A stretch of DNA of 15,000 nt from Botryococcus braunii (GCA_002005505.1 MVGU01000703.1:155001-170000); one strand, 5' to 3'. Positions 1 to 14,607 are shown, counted from the first letter of the stretch. Notes: generated by a model from the sequence alone, not told the origin. Translations and numbers: made by a program.

Positions 1-3000
1 TAATCTTCTTTCATTTTTGCTGCCACGTTCATGGATTCAACAGGAACGATGCCCTGTCCAAACAACCAAGGCAGTCAACCCAGATAGTAACAAAAACACA
101 AAACAGATCTAGTGATTCGTAAACGGAGCACAACCCCAGGAGCTGAGATGTCCAAAAAAAGGTGAAACCTCACACACTTAATGTAACTGTCCATAGGTAC
201 AATTCAACAAAAGAAACCCTACTTTGATCCATTCCATTTCCATATCCCTGGACCCGTCATTACCTGCACAGCTGCGGTGTTCATTGCCTGAGCGAGCTGC
301 ATGTCCAGTTGCTGTTGGAAATGCTGCTGCTGCAACATTTGCAGGGAATTGGAGGCCTGCCCCAAGGGTAGGCCAGCCCCGTTCATTCCAGTGTAGGGCC
401 TTTGAGAGACTTTCATACCTCTATCTTGGTCAAGACCCTGCGGCCCTCTTGGAAAAGCCTGCAGGCAACAGGAACTGAATAGCCAAAATGCTAGATCTGC
501 CCCATACTGATATGCTGAGTCATATTGTCCACTAGCCATCAACACAATGTACATTTGAATGATGAGTTGAACCTGAATATAACAAAGGCAGCAGGTGCGC
601 ATCAAGTCCTGCGATTTGCTACATCCTCTGTTTTCCATTCACGGTAAATTCCATGGTAGTGAGCATTACCACGGTTCAACATGCCAGTATATGTGTACCT
701 GTCAGGCCTGTGGCTTCAATGAAAGAGGTAACTTTGGGGAACCCAAGACATCTGAGTAACTGCTTTGACATACCTGACCAGGGCCACGGCCTTGGGCACC
801 AGGACGAGGTGGTACATTGCCAAACATATTTGGAGCCCCGAGATTGAGGTTGCCCAGCCCCAAAGCCGCTCGAGAGTTGGTCCCGCCAGAGAACAAGTTG
901 TTATGGGGTATACCCATTAACGCATTTCTCTCCATGCTTTGCTGGCGAGCCCGCAAATTTTGTCGTAGCTCACTCTGCGTTTGCCACCCAAATCAATTCA
1001 AGCACAAGCTCTGCTTCCCAAGGCCCACAATAATCCTCCAGTACAAAGCATTAAGATCTGCTTTTCTCAAAGTCTAGCCAATACTGACAAAGTGTTCAGC
1101 AAAACTTTACACTGATTTGTAACAGAACTCCAGTACCTCTGCAGTGTCATGATAAACCTCACTTAAAAGGCATTTATGACAGTGGAGAACGTATGACAGT
1201 GGAGTAGGAAGTAATGTCCCCAACCATGTTCGACTCATCTACACCAATCCCTTGGCAAACAAAGGAAGGGACCTTGATAGATGACAAAGGAAGGGACCTT
1301 GATAGATGTCAAAACAAGTCAGGGCATTACCGATTGTATTCGCATTTCCAATGATGGCGTTCGCATTGCGTTTGCGAGGTCCGAACTCCAGGGGTCTTCA
1401 GGGAAACCCAGCTCAATCAATCGAAGGCTGCCAGCATGCTCGACTAAATGAGCTTGGTCATTCAAGTCATTCGTGAGCATCGATGGCTACAACAAAGAAA
1501 TTTGTCAGGAAAATTAAGCTAATGCAGAGTAGTTAATGTTGATTGACCCACAAAGCACCTGTTTTCTGTCAAGCAGCGTGCCAACATGACTCAACAAAAC
1601 AAGGCTCTACCAAGGAAAAATTCCGGACCAGGAGATCAAAAACCACCTATGTCACCCAACCTTACCATCAGACTTCACTATTGCAGTCCAACAGAAGGGC
1701 ATGAGGCTACTTGACAAGACCTCTTGCCCCCAGGGTGCAACAAATAAAGATACCCTAATTCTAGAGATCAAACATCGGGAAACATAATTTTTCTGTACGC
1801 TGGGGGTGTGAGCAACGGGCAGCTGTTGTAGAGAGCGCAGGTACACGAGAATAACAAACGATGGTCTACTGGGCTTGATCTAGATGAAAAGCAGTGGGGC
1901 ATGCAGGTAGATTAGATGCCTAAGACATCATTCGCAGTAGCTTGCTTTGAGGGACATGGCATGCAGACAACAGAACGCCCTCTGAACTGGCTGGCATTCC
2001 CACAATGTAGACAAAGAATTTCCAACCATTATGAAGTGTTGCTGCAATTCCACTTACATGAGAGCTCCAATCAGGAAGGCCAGGATCTAACCCTGCCCCA
2101 CCCCCATTTCGTATTGTGCCCCAAGCATTTGGGAGCAGGTTGTCCACATATGAAGAACCCTGCTGCAACTCACGACGGACAGCATTTTCTTCTGTTTGAC
2201 TGTAAAGATCAAATAGAGAACCGATGCCCCCTTGGAGACTTGCTGTTAGCGGCAGGAAGCTTTGGCTTGCATCGCCAGGCAGCCCGGTAAGCCCCTGTAT
2301 GGGTAATACCAACAATCGTTTGGCTTCTACAAATGTGGGCGAAACATCTGCTCATACAGGATAACAAAGAGTGGCATGCAAGTGACAACTGCTACCCAGA
2401 CACAGGCGCCTGAGTGCCGTATGGTAAACACTTCAAACCACAGCGTTGCAATCAACATTAAGGTCCTTACAGGGATTAAACCAGCCAATCCAGGTCCAAA
2501 GTTCCCGCTGGAGCTTGCACTGAAGTTGCTGGTTCTGCTCCGCGTGCGTTCAAAATCATTTATGTTTTCATTTTTCCTCACACCACTTTTATCCTTTTCA
2601 ATGTTGAGGTAGTGAACAAGGACGATGTCATCCTCGCTACTGAGCAGCCAGTAGCATCGTCTCTGCAACCACAATCCCACCATGAGCTAATGCTAACCTT
2701 AATTCCCCTGTCAACCTTATGGTTTTAAAATATGCCCAAACGAGGTCAGCCCTCCGAGCTTGAGCTTCAAACTATCCAGTGCTGCTAATTCAAAATAGAC
2801 AAAAAAACCCCCTTTAAACTATACATGTTACTAGAGCATTGCATGTCATTCTTATCAGAACATACAACACATACATTCATACATGACGAGGTACATCAGA
2901 TGCATAGTAAATGCAAAGACGCCACAGGTCACTTAGGTCACCCACCTGAAGTCCATCATCCTGGTTTGCATGAGCGTAATAACAGTTCAACATATCCTGG

Positions 3001-3977
3001 TTCCCCACCTGCTCAAAAACACCCCGACCCAAAAGTGATACTTATTCTTTAGACCACAGCGCTTTGAAGTGTAAACTATGATACAAAGGTTCACTTTGCA
3101 TTTACAATCTGGTTAATATCCTCCCTGCCTGCCTTTAAGAGTGTTCTGGAGTTCTCATTCCACTGAGGTTAACCACACTTAAAGACACAGGATTACCTTC
3201 AACTTCTCATGTGTTTCCCTTACAGTTTTACCATCTGCCTTCTTTCTCCAATTGTGCCCATCTTTCCGAAAAAATCTTACGGCCTTCCGGTCAAAGAGGA
3301 AGATGGATCCCCCTGTCAGGTTGAACTCAGCTTTTAGCAGCATGAAAAAATGTTACAGCTAGCAACAAGAGCTGTAGACAACAAACATGATGATGAGGAT
3401 CACTAGGATAGCCCTACATAATGGGCTCGGAGAGTGGAGTAACACTGAGGTCCTTTAGCACAATTTATTCGCCCTTTCAACATGTTCTTACCACATCTAC
3501 AAGTACACAGACCATCTCGTTCACTGTAAGGTGCGGGGACTACTGATGGACATGCTGTGAAAGCCGAGGCCATGCGAAGAGGGGAGCACATGAACATGAG
3601 GTACGAACCCACAAACTTGGCCTTTTGAAAACAATTCATCCAGCAGACTAGTAAGATGATTTGCTGGTACAGCGTCAGCAATATAATTATAACCAACAAA
3701 ATCAGGAATTTGCAGCCAGGGTGCGCGCTCATTGCGCTGATCAAAGAGGTTTGCAGACAAACTTCTGCGTACCCGGGGGCTGATTAGGAGCATCTCGTGA
3801 AATCGGCATATTATACGATGCATGGTTCATGAGCAATTCGCAGACCTCCGGATTCTTTAGCCAAGAGGTCTTGCCCTTAGTCAGAATTTCTCTGACCTTG
3901 GGAAGAAGGTTGGGGTCAGATGGATCAATCGGAACAGCAGCACCCCCGGAAGGAGCCTGCTTATTCCGAGTGTCCAT
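1..3977 (-). CDS. CAMTA: Calmodulin-binding transcription activator (CAMTA), 5' half: CG-1 domain and linker, partial
   Basis: CAMTA proteins are nuclear transcription factors that bind CGCG/CGTG-type DNA through an N-terminal CG-1 domain and respond to calcium-calmodulin through C-terminal IQ motifs. Exons read on the minus strand are 3977-3773, 3312-3197, 3008-2946, 2662-2471, 2294-2058, 1486-1331, 974-774, 458-264 and 53-1 (open at the edge). All eight introns are GT-AG and the frame stays open for about 472 residues. CG-1 spans roughly residues 28-152. Visible blocks are WLKNPEVCELL (exon 1), GSIFLFDRKAVRFFRKDGHN followed by WRKKADGKTVRETHEKLK (exon 2, with the basic nuclear-localisation-like stretch), NCYYAHA (exon 3) and RRCYWLLSSEDDIVLVHYL (exon 4). 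Exons 5-9 encode a Gly/Asn/Gln-rich linker with a Q-rich run in exon 8. An in-frame TGA at 3983-3981, two codons upstream, supports the start at 3977. TIG, ankyrin and IQ regions are not in the window. The family call is very secure; exact linker splice sites are slightly less so. Confidence 0.93.
1259..1308 (+). repeat. Exact 25-base tandem duplication in a CAMTA intron
   Basis: ACAAAGGAAGGGACCTTGAT plus five further bases occurs twice, at 1259-1283 and 1284-1308, with no mismatch. It lies in the intron between exons 6 and 7, starting 22 bases past the exon 6 donor on the minus strand. A smaller 13-base direct repeat with a 17-base period lies at 1175-1204 in the same intron. Confidence 0.95.
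3197..3312 (-). other. CAMTA: CAMTA exon 2: core of the CG-1 domain
   Basis: This exon carries the most diagnostic part of the CG-1 domain and is too short to appear as a long open frame. The acceptor is CAG at 3315-3313. Two leading bases complete a Gly codon split with exon 1, and 38 codons follow, ending in HEKLK before the donor GT at 3196-3195. In plant CAMTAs, as I remember them, introns also fall just after the PPSG stretch and after the HEKLK-like stretch. The same positions here support a plant-type gene structure. Confidence 0.93.
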
Positions 3978-5326
3978 TACTCAGCCTAACTTCGTGGACA
4001 CCAGATTAATGAGGTCCCCGGTCACGTTCGAGCCACATCCGGTTAGTACGACAGGGGAAGGCTTCTTCCTCCGAGACGCCTAGGTCAGCAAACCCAACAA
4101 CCAGGCCCAAGAAAATACACCCATCAAGAAAAGTTTGGAACCTGACCCCTTGCTTAATGAGAGTGGAGTCCTGTGGGATTCGGAGCCGGGTCCAATTCGG
4201 TGCAACTGTCTAAGATCCGCGTCCTTTCCTGAGGAGGTTAGCGTGAAGGCTTCTCCAAAGTGACCTCGAGCAATCGATGATCATCCCTGCGGGGTCCTGT
4301 ACGTCCTGGAGTTTGGATGATCACGATTGGCAATTACCAGACGGCCACCACATTAATTTTGCTGAGACGGCTCCCATCTCTCTGAATCAGAGGCGAATCC
4401 GAGGCAATCCCTGTAAACTTGGCACACATCTTTTCGCCAGTGCGTGAAAACGTTCCACTGATTTTGCACCCTTTCACCTTGATTTTGTTGCAAATTTCAG
4501 TATATCTTCATGGAGGCCTTTTTCAAATCATATTTCACGTGATGCACTATCGCGTGAAAGACCTAGATAATCGATCGGAGCTAGCACGTGACCACCGGAT
4601 GAGGTGAAGCCTTACCGTTATGGCCCACTATTGAAAGGTAAGTCTTAACTACTGATACTTTCCCTCGCATGAGCGCATCCCCCAATCACAAAGGGACATG
4701 TCTCAAAGACTCTAGCTTGTGATGCTACAACAGCGCAGGCCCCTGCGATTTGCTTCTAAGTAGAGTAAGAACCAGTAGCTCGAAGGGGGGTGCTAGGACG
4801 GTTTCTGCAGCGTCATCAGGCAAGAACAATGTGCACCAAGTGCACATTACTGAAAAATCGCTGGCTTTTGAAATTGAGTTGCAATGCAGGATAAATACAC
4901 GGTTCATTGCTGGTGGGCCAGACGGCCGGTGTGACGGAGTCCTCCTTGGATCTCGTGCATGCGTGATTTCTAGGGCATCTACTCTGGCGCCAGAACTTAC
5001 ATGGTGCTGTAATTGAAACCAAAAATGCCCAATTTCCTAGCTTCTTCCTTTATATTATGGCCTAATCGATTTGGTTTGCACCCACATGGTTGCGTCCGGC
5101 TTGCTCGCCGACTGGCACGCTTAGAGGTGCATACCCCACCTAACCCTTCTACTTTTTAGGGTCCAAGTGAGGAGCTTCAAGGCTCTAGTATTATCACTGG
5201 TGTTCTCTCCACAACTGTTACCTCATACTCAACAATAAAGCCAACAACCATTTGTGAAAAAGGCTGCCTAGGTTTGCATAGTATTAAGTGGATGAACGGA
5301 TGGATGAATTTGGCATGTGACCCGTC
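3978..5326. promoter_or_regulatory. Divergent intergenic region between CAMTA and CCB4
   Basis: About 1.35 kb separates the CAMTA start codon (minus strand) from the proposed CCB4 start codon (plus strand), so both promoters and 5' leaders should lie here. No convincing coding exon is visible; the open frames at 4419-4607 and 4750-5016 match no family I know. Two CACGTG palindromes (G-box) sit at 4536-4541 and 4585-4590. I see no TATA box at a convincing distance from either start. If the proposed CCB4 exon 1 is wrong, the true first exon could lie inside this stretch. The promoter role is inferred from gene orientation only. Confidence 0.45.
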
Positions 5327-9251
<3,925 letters not shown>

Positions 9252-10033
9252 AGTTTGGCCCATATGAATGTCTGATGGAGGGTATGGGTACACAAGGTGT
9301 CAGTTCAAGAAAGACGACGGGTGCCGTTGCCAAGAAAAGCCGTAACTACGACATTTGAGGCAGATGTGCTGGTAGCATCCCATTTAGCACTTGAATCTTG
9401 CGAATGTCTCGGCACAGCTCCTGTCGCTTAGGTGACGCCCGGTGCTGGGTTCATAGCTCGTGGCTCCTGTCCCAGTGCAGCTGCCGCATTTGCCTTTGAA
9501 GTTTGAAGGTCTTGATGGGCACTGTCAGGTCAGGCGGTAGCAGAGTTGGCTGTTTTTGATAAGTAACACGGACTGGCTGCTGTATCTAATGCTGTGGAAG
9601 TATGAAGTATCGGAGATACTGCTGCCTGTTTTGTCCTGCCTTTAGCTCACATATCGTGCTCATTTTCCAGACGGCCATCCTGGAGACCCACTCAGGGCCC
9701 TTGTTCTTTTCACCAGGTCCAGGTCCAGTCTTGTCACTTTGACACTCTTGTTTAACGTGCACGAAACGTTCTTTTGTACACAGCAGGTGCCCCAGAAAGG
9801 AATTGGGGGGGGGGGGGGGGGCTTTTCAGCCCAATTACTCTGTGCTGTGGGAGGGCCTCTCACACTCCTCCTCATTCCAGTCGGGGTGCATGCAATGCGC
9901 AGCCTTAGGAGGTGCCTCCTCAGTTGCTAGAGTCCGACCTCGCATTGCTGTGCAGCTCATTTCACCTGGCTGTCCCTTCTGTCTGCTTGTGCCCGCTTGT
10001 GGCAAACAACTGTTCGAGACATGTTGACCTGTT
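9252..10033. other. CCB4 3' flank, no gene recognised; contains G17 run
   Basis: This stretch follows the CCB4 stop codon and should include its 3' UTR; I cannot place the polyadenylation site. The only simple structure is an uninterrupted run of 17 G at 9805-9821. Open frames at 9660-9875 (minus) and 9739-9930 (plus) run through the G run and read as poly-Pro or poly-Gly, so I do not treat them as genes. Confidence 0.6.
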
Positions 10034-10333
10034 ATGCGATACTCTGCTCCTTTTCGAGAGCAGATTGTGAGGCAACCATCCTTCTCGCAGCACCTCTGGA
10101 GCACGCGAGGGTGTCGGATGGCACTCTTCCTTTTGGGAATGGCGTTGATGTGGTTGACCACGATGGTTCCCACCCTCACCATCCATCATGGCGTAGCTAC
10201 GGTGAATTGGGCATTCATGGAGGATGGAGCCAGGAGTATTATATCATGTTTATTTGCTGCCTGTGCTCACTGCATAGTATGTATTGAATTTGAGACAATA
10301 TCAGCGGATACCCTTGTCGATGAGCTTGGCTAA
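10034..10333 (+). other. Weak open frame, 99 codons, two hydrophobic stretches, unassigned
   Basis: The frame runs from an ATG to a stop and has two hydrophobic stretches, at about residues 29-50 and 69-85. It has a faint resemblance to a membrane helix of the NPF/POT transporter type (LFLLGMALMWLTTMVPTL), but no other part of that family is visible nearby. A second frame at 9997-10287 is almost as long over the same bases, which argues against real coding. I do not assign a function. Confidence 0.15.
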
Positions 10334-10884
10334 TGTGAGATCACCACAGCTTGCAGCCCTTTCTGGATGGGACTCCCTCACGTGCAATACAGACACGGAT
10401 GAAGCTATCCCTTACGGGCCAGGAAACGCAAGTGCAACCGATCCGACCAACCTGTAATGTCTCCCTCGAAGGATTTGGGAAAAAAGTGAGGCACAGGGTT
10501 TTTGAAGCGATCTGCAGGGCATTCTGCCGCGCCCTTTCCCTTGCCCCCGCCTTGTGAGGATCCGGATGTGCAAGGACATGATTGCACTGACTCAGCTTCA
10601 ATGCCGATGGCTGTGACCTACTAGTTGACCCATGGAGATGGGTGACACACGAATCCCAGAGACCCTTACTAATCTGTAAGTAGCTGCATCAAATCTTGGA
10701 ACTATTCAGCATCAGAAATTTTGAAAAGCATGTCCTTGCATATTGCCGATCCAGACAGTGTCAAATTCTGAATGAAGCAGCATGGAGTAACAGTTCTGTC
10801 CAAGCACGTGATCCTGCTGTGCGTCTTGCAAACGCAATTTTCATGCCTCCTGACAATTGTCACCTGAGTTTCCTGCATCACTAG
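10334..10884. other. No gene recognised
   Basis: Several overlapping frames of 60-86 codons occur on both strands (for example 10341-10601 minus and 10351-10557 plus). None shows a family motif, and the two strands are about equally open, as expected by chance. I see no repeat structure here. Confidence 0.5.
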
Positions 10885-11118
10885 CAGCGTTTTGCAAGTG
10901 AGTGGGGTGGGCGTCTTTGTCATGCCGAGTGCCTAGACAAGTTTCGCGCACGATTTCAAGCTGTATATGCCTCTGACGTAGCACTCAGAGATGGAGTGAA
11001 AGTTGTGATGATCTTGAGCCGGATGCCTAAGACCTTTTGGAGCTTGCTCAGACACTCCAACCTCTCAGTTTCTCATGGCCTTGTAAAGCTTGTTACGACG
11101 CTTCGAGGCCCTTATTAA
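10885..11118 (+). other. ATG-less open frame of 77 codons, possible orphan exon
   Basis: The frame opens just after a TAG at 10882-10884 and runs to the TAA at 11116-11118. It has no ATG near its start, so it is easily missed. The upstream bases end in CTAGCAG, which can serve as a splice acceptor. The peptide looks protein-like in composition (RFRARFQAVYASDVALRDGV and a later KLVTTLRGPY), with amphipathic stretches. I do not recognise the family. It could be an internal or last exon of a plus-strand gene, a relic, or chance. Confidence 0.2.
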
Positions 11119-11307
11119 CGTGGATCAGTTGCATTTCCTCTCTACTTAGAATCAAGAGTGAAGCCTATCCTAACCGCACACCATACATCTACTTGTCAGT
11201 TGAAGACTATCTCACTCAAGCATTTGTATCATGCCGAGTCATACGCGTAGTACGCGTAGTTCAGTCCCAGCAACAGTTCAGAATGGAGTGGTGGGAGACA
11301 AATAGGC

Positions 11308-11309
<2 letters not shown>

Positions 11310-11402
<93 letters not shown>

Positions 11403-11474
11403 AGAGACAGACAGACAGAGGGGTGAGGGACGGAGAAAGAGGGAGGGAGACAAAGAGGGGGGGAGGGATGGGGT
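11310..11474 (+). repeat. (AC)n microsatellite with AG/GGGA-rich tail
   Basis: An essentially perfect AC run of about 45 units spans 11310-11399. It passes into AGAG/ACAG units and then a purine-rich stretch up to about 11474. On the minus strand this is a long TG run with a pyrimidine-rich flank. The apparent open frames across it on both strands are repeat artefacts. Confidence 0.98.
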
Positions 11475-12448
11475 CGAGAAGGTGTCCTGGAGCGAAGTTG
11501 TTACACAAGCATAATTGAATGCTGCACAGTACCAGTTGGCGTCCATGAACTAGCCAGGACTGCAGGAGTTTGAAATCCAGTGTCACACCATATGTGTCCC
11601 TAAACCTCCCAGGCTACGTACTCCCCCCAGAAGTTATCCCGATTAACTAAATCAAGGAGACTAAGCCTGCGGAATAAAACTCTACGACAAACTGCCTCAC
11701 ACATTTCCCGGGCAAAAACTACTTTCACCCTCGAACGGAGGACATATCCTGTCATGACATGACAGTGCTTCTGGATTAGCAGTGCTAGTAGCACTGCTAC
11801 ACATGGGCTGAAAGGAACACAAGGACGGAATCGAGCGTGAACTACAGAAGGGCGAAACCATTTCCGCGATCCATCTGAGCAGCACGTACACTAGCAAGTA
11901 GGTCACACAAGGAAAAAAGAGCGGCAATCGGGTCTACCCATCTTTCCAATCTGAAATATTGAAGCCGTCATGAAGAAAGCTGTTGTTGTCACCTCATTGA
12001 TGGCACAGTCCCCCCATGCTCAAAGGGAAAACCAAATCTCAAAGAAAAGTTTCCCCTAGAGCCTGCAGAACCGGCCATAGCAACACGGTCCGACTGGCAC
12101 CATATCCAAACGAAGACTAATGGGATATGCAGTCATATGATGTGCATCTTTCACATGCAGGCAGTGACATTACCTTACATGTACACAGAGTTTCCTTTGG
12201 GAGCCCAAATATACGCAGTCCTGTTGCAACAAGAGGAGACCTTGACTGAGAGGACTCCGTTGCGGGAGTTGAGTTAACAATAAAATAACGCCATCATTAA
12301 AAATTTTAAGGCGTAGACATTGATGCAGACTAAATCTCCGCGTAGTTGCCAATCTCATGCTGCTATTTTCCAGCAGAATGCCTTTAACCACCGTCATTGA
12401 CAAAATACCAACTGATACTCTGAGGTCAGCCAAATGCATAAGGAAGCC
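11475..12448. other. No gene recognised
   Basis: About 1 kb between two microsatellite clusters. Minus-strand frames at 11697-11927 and 12170-12472 are open for 76 and 100 codons, but I see no known motif, no convincing exon boundaries and no start context. A short palindromic stretch, CTGTCATGACATGACAG, lies at about 11748-11764. It may be intron or intergenic sequence. Confidence 0.5.
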
Positions 12449-12545
12449 ACATTTACACCCCCACAAGCACACGCAAACTCATGCATGCGCCCATAAACCC
12501 ACGCCAGCCCACGCACACGCAGGTGCACGCATGAGCGCACGAACG
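12449..12545 (+). repeat. Degenerate CA/CG-rich simple repeat
   Basis: A run of imperfect CACACGC, CCCACGC and GCACGCA units. It resembles a decayed form of the CA/CG arrays about 400 bases further on. It explains the Thr/His/Ala-rich frame at 12357-12626. Confidence 0.6.
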
Positions 12546-12904
12546 GCCACACTACGCGATCGCAGCTACATGCATCCTGCGTGCACACATGTGCGGGCCT
12601 GTGTTGCACATTTAAACACGGTTTGAGGGCATGCAAACAACGCCTGACGACAAAGTGGCTTATTCCCACCAAGACAAGCGTTCAAAGACCTTCTCGGAAA
12701 ATATCTCAACCTGCTTTCGTCAGCACTAACGCGCCAGGCCGATAACCCAACCCCTGCATAGTAATAAAGACAGAATCCACTTTGGTACCAGGTCCAATTT
12801 TGCAAACACCCAAACATGGCTAGGGCATTGTCCTGGGATTGCGAAGTAATAAAATTGCAAAATACCACACACCCTAGGGGTGCCAAAGTAAAATCCGAGC
12901 TGCG

Positions 12905-13321
<417 letters not shown>

Positions 13322-13576
13322 ATTACACAACGAAGACACCATTTCTCTGAAAAGTCACTCTGGCCAGCAAATCAAGCACGCAGTCACAGCAATTACTGAT
13401 CACAAAACCAATGGGTGCTGATCAAAATGCCATCATGATTTGCATGTCAACAATAAATCTTAACCCCACCTGAAGGCCAGATGATATAATATGCCCAGCA
13501 ATGAGACGAAGGATACTCTCCTTAAATATTTGCCATTGGATTGCACTCTCATGTGCCATGTGATGCCAACACGTGG

Positions 13577-13873
13577 TCACACACATGGTACACTTCCCAG
13601 GGTTTTTTTGAAATGCCATTCACTGCAAAGCCCACTCACTCCTGACTGAAGACGCACCATCTTGGCATGTACTAAACTACAAGTAATTGCCAAAAATTGC
13701 CCACTCCTACAGGGAATTAATAAAGTCCTTCCTTTGACCAAAGCGTGGGACGCAGTTGTGCCGATTCGTACCCACGCTATTTCCCCGATATCACCATTGT
13801 TTGTATCTTGAGTAAAACGCACGCCATGCGATGCCAAAACATCGAGGGACAGCACGAGGATGATAAGTGGCAT
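13577..13873 (-). other. Possible first exon of an unknown minus-strand gene (signal-peptide-like start)
   Basis: The 98-codon frame starts with an ATG in a favourable GCCATGC context, with an in-frame TAG five codons upstream. It begins MPLIILVLSLDVLASHGV, a hydrophobic stretch that could be a signal peptide or membrane anchor, although it lacks the usual N-terminal basic residue. A possible splice donor follows the LLIP codons (CCCT, then GTAGGA, at about 13709). A telo-box lies 39 bases upstream of the ATG. No family is recognised. The GRTLLIP end slightly recalls the NRTLVIP motif of some fucosyltransferases, but that is too short to use. Confidence 0.25.
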
Positions 13874-13911
13874 GGCGGTGCGTAAAGCCTAACTTCACGT
13901 CTGGAGATTGA

Positions 13912-13920
13912 AAACCCTAA
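13912..13920 (+). promoter_or_regulatory. Telo-box (AAACCCTAA)
   Basis: An exact AAACCCTAA, a motif known near transcription starts of many plant genes and active in either orientation. A GCCTAA unit follows directly. It lies between two divergent candidate starts, the minus-strand ATG at 13873 and the plus-strand ATG at 13933. A chance nine-base match is possible in 15 kb. Confidence 0.35.
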
Positions 13921-13932
13921 GCCTAAGCATAT

Positions 13933-14148
13933 ATGCGGATGCCTGCATCCGTTGCACTTAAAACAGGGAGATATTCACAATGGCCAAGGCATTACAGCAT
14001 TTCGCCCATGACCCGGGCATTAAGTGCCCCAAGTGTCAACAATGGTAGTCGGAAAAGAAATCCGTTGGTGTGCAACTTTGTGGGTGGGTTCTTCCAGACC
14101 CTCTGTTCACTCCAAGACGTTTGCTGCTACTGTCACGTGTGCCTCTAA
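13933..14148 (+). other. Weak open frame with transit-peptide-like N-terminus
   Basis: The 71-codon frame starts 13 bases after the telo-box. Its first 45 residues are rich in Arg, Ser, Ala and Pro and nearly lack acidic residues (MRMPASVALKTGRYSQWPR), as in organelle targeting peptides. The rest is Cys-rich and looks non-coding. If real, it would be a first exon with a donor before about 14080. There is no family support. Confidence 0.15.
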
Positions 14149-14607
14149 TATCATTGGTGGAGGCCAAATGAGCATACGAAACACGCCCACTTATCAAGAT
14201 CCGATGAACAGGACGAGGCCTCTCAGAATACAAGATCAAACATAGTCATGGACATTCTAATGTGCGCCCAGACCAGTGAACGTCACCCATGTGTCTGTGG
14301 AAGCGCAGAGTGTTTTTCTCCCGACGGATTTGTCTTTGATGGTCGAGGTAGGGAAAGAATGTTGGATGCATTGGCTCTTGGCTTCCTACTTATTGGGCCA
14401 AATGGGTCTCCATACCTAACTAAAATCTGCTTGCCCAATATGGATGTGAATGCAGAACATTTTCCAGAGTCACGGACGAGTCCACCTATTTATGAGGTTA
14501 CCATCAGAGGTCACAGCAGCCAGCAGTATCGGATCATAGATGTGAATCTTGCACTCCACACCGGTACGAATGTAATCACACCGTTCACCTGTAGATACCT
14601 ATATTGA
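14149..14607 (+). other. Open frame of 152 codons plus stop, Cys-containing, unassigned
   Basis: The frame is open from just after a TAA at 14146 to a stop at 14605-14607. Its first ATG is at 14248 (119 codons) in a reasonable context (GTCATGG). Cys residues cluster early (CVCGSAEC), and a hydrophobic stretch LALGFLLIG follows. The composition looks more protein-like than the other frames nearby. A good splice donor sits inside (CGAG, then GTAGGG, at about 14347), so part of it may be intron. No family is recognised; the loose resemblance to the Cys-rich start of wall-associated kinase ectodomains is not convincing. Confidence 0.25.

Noticed and set aside
219..638. 139-codon minus-strand frame as a separate gene
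   Set aside because: Only 264-458 is coding, as CAMTA exon 8; the rest is flanking intron read through.
3403..3823. Minus-strand frames of 100 and 113 codons overlapping CAMTA intron 1
   Set aside because: They are out of frame with exon 1, and the CG-1 domain joins perfectly from exon 1 to exon 2 without them.
4020..4050. tRNA T-arm-like GTTCGAG stretch
   Set aside because: No matching acceptor, D-arm or anticodon stems could be folded around it.
11037..11586. Frames through the AC array on both strands
   Set aside because: Repeat-driven openness; their non-repeat ends show no motif.
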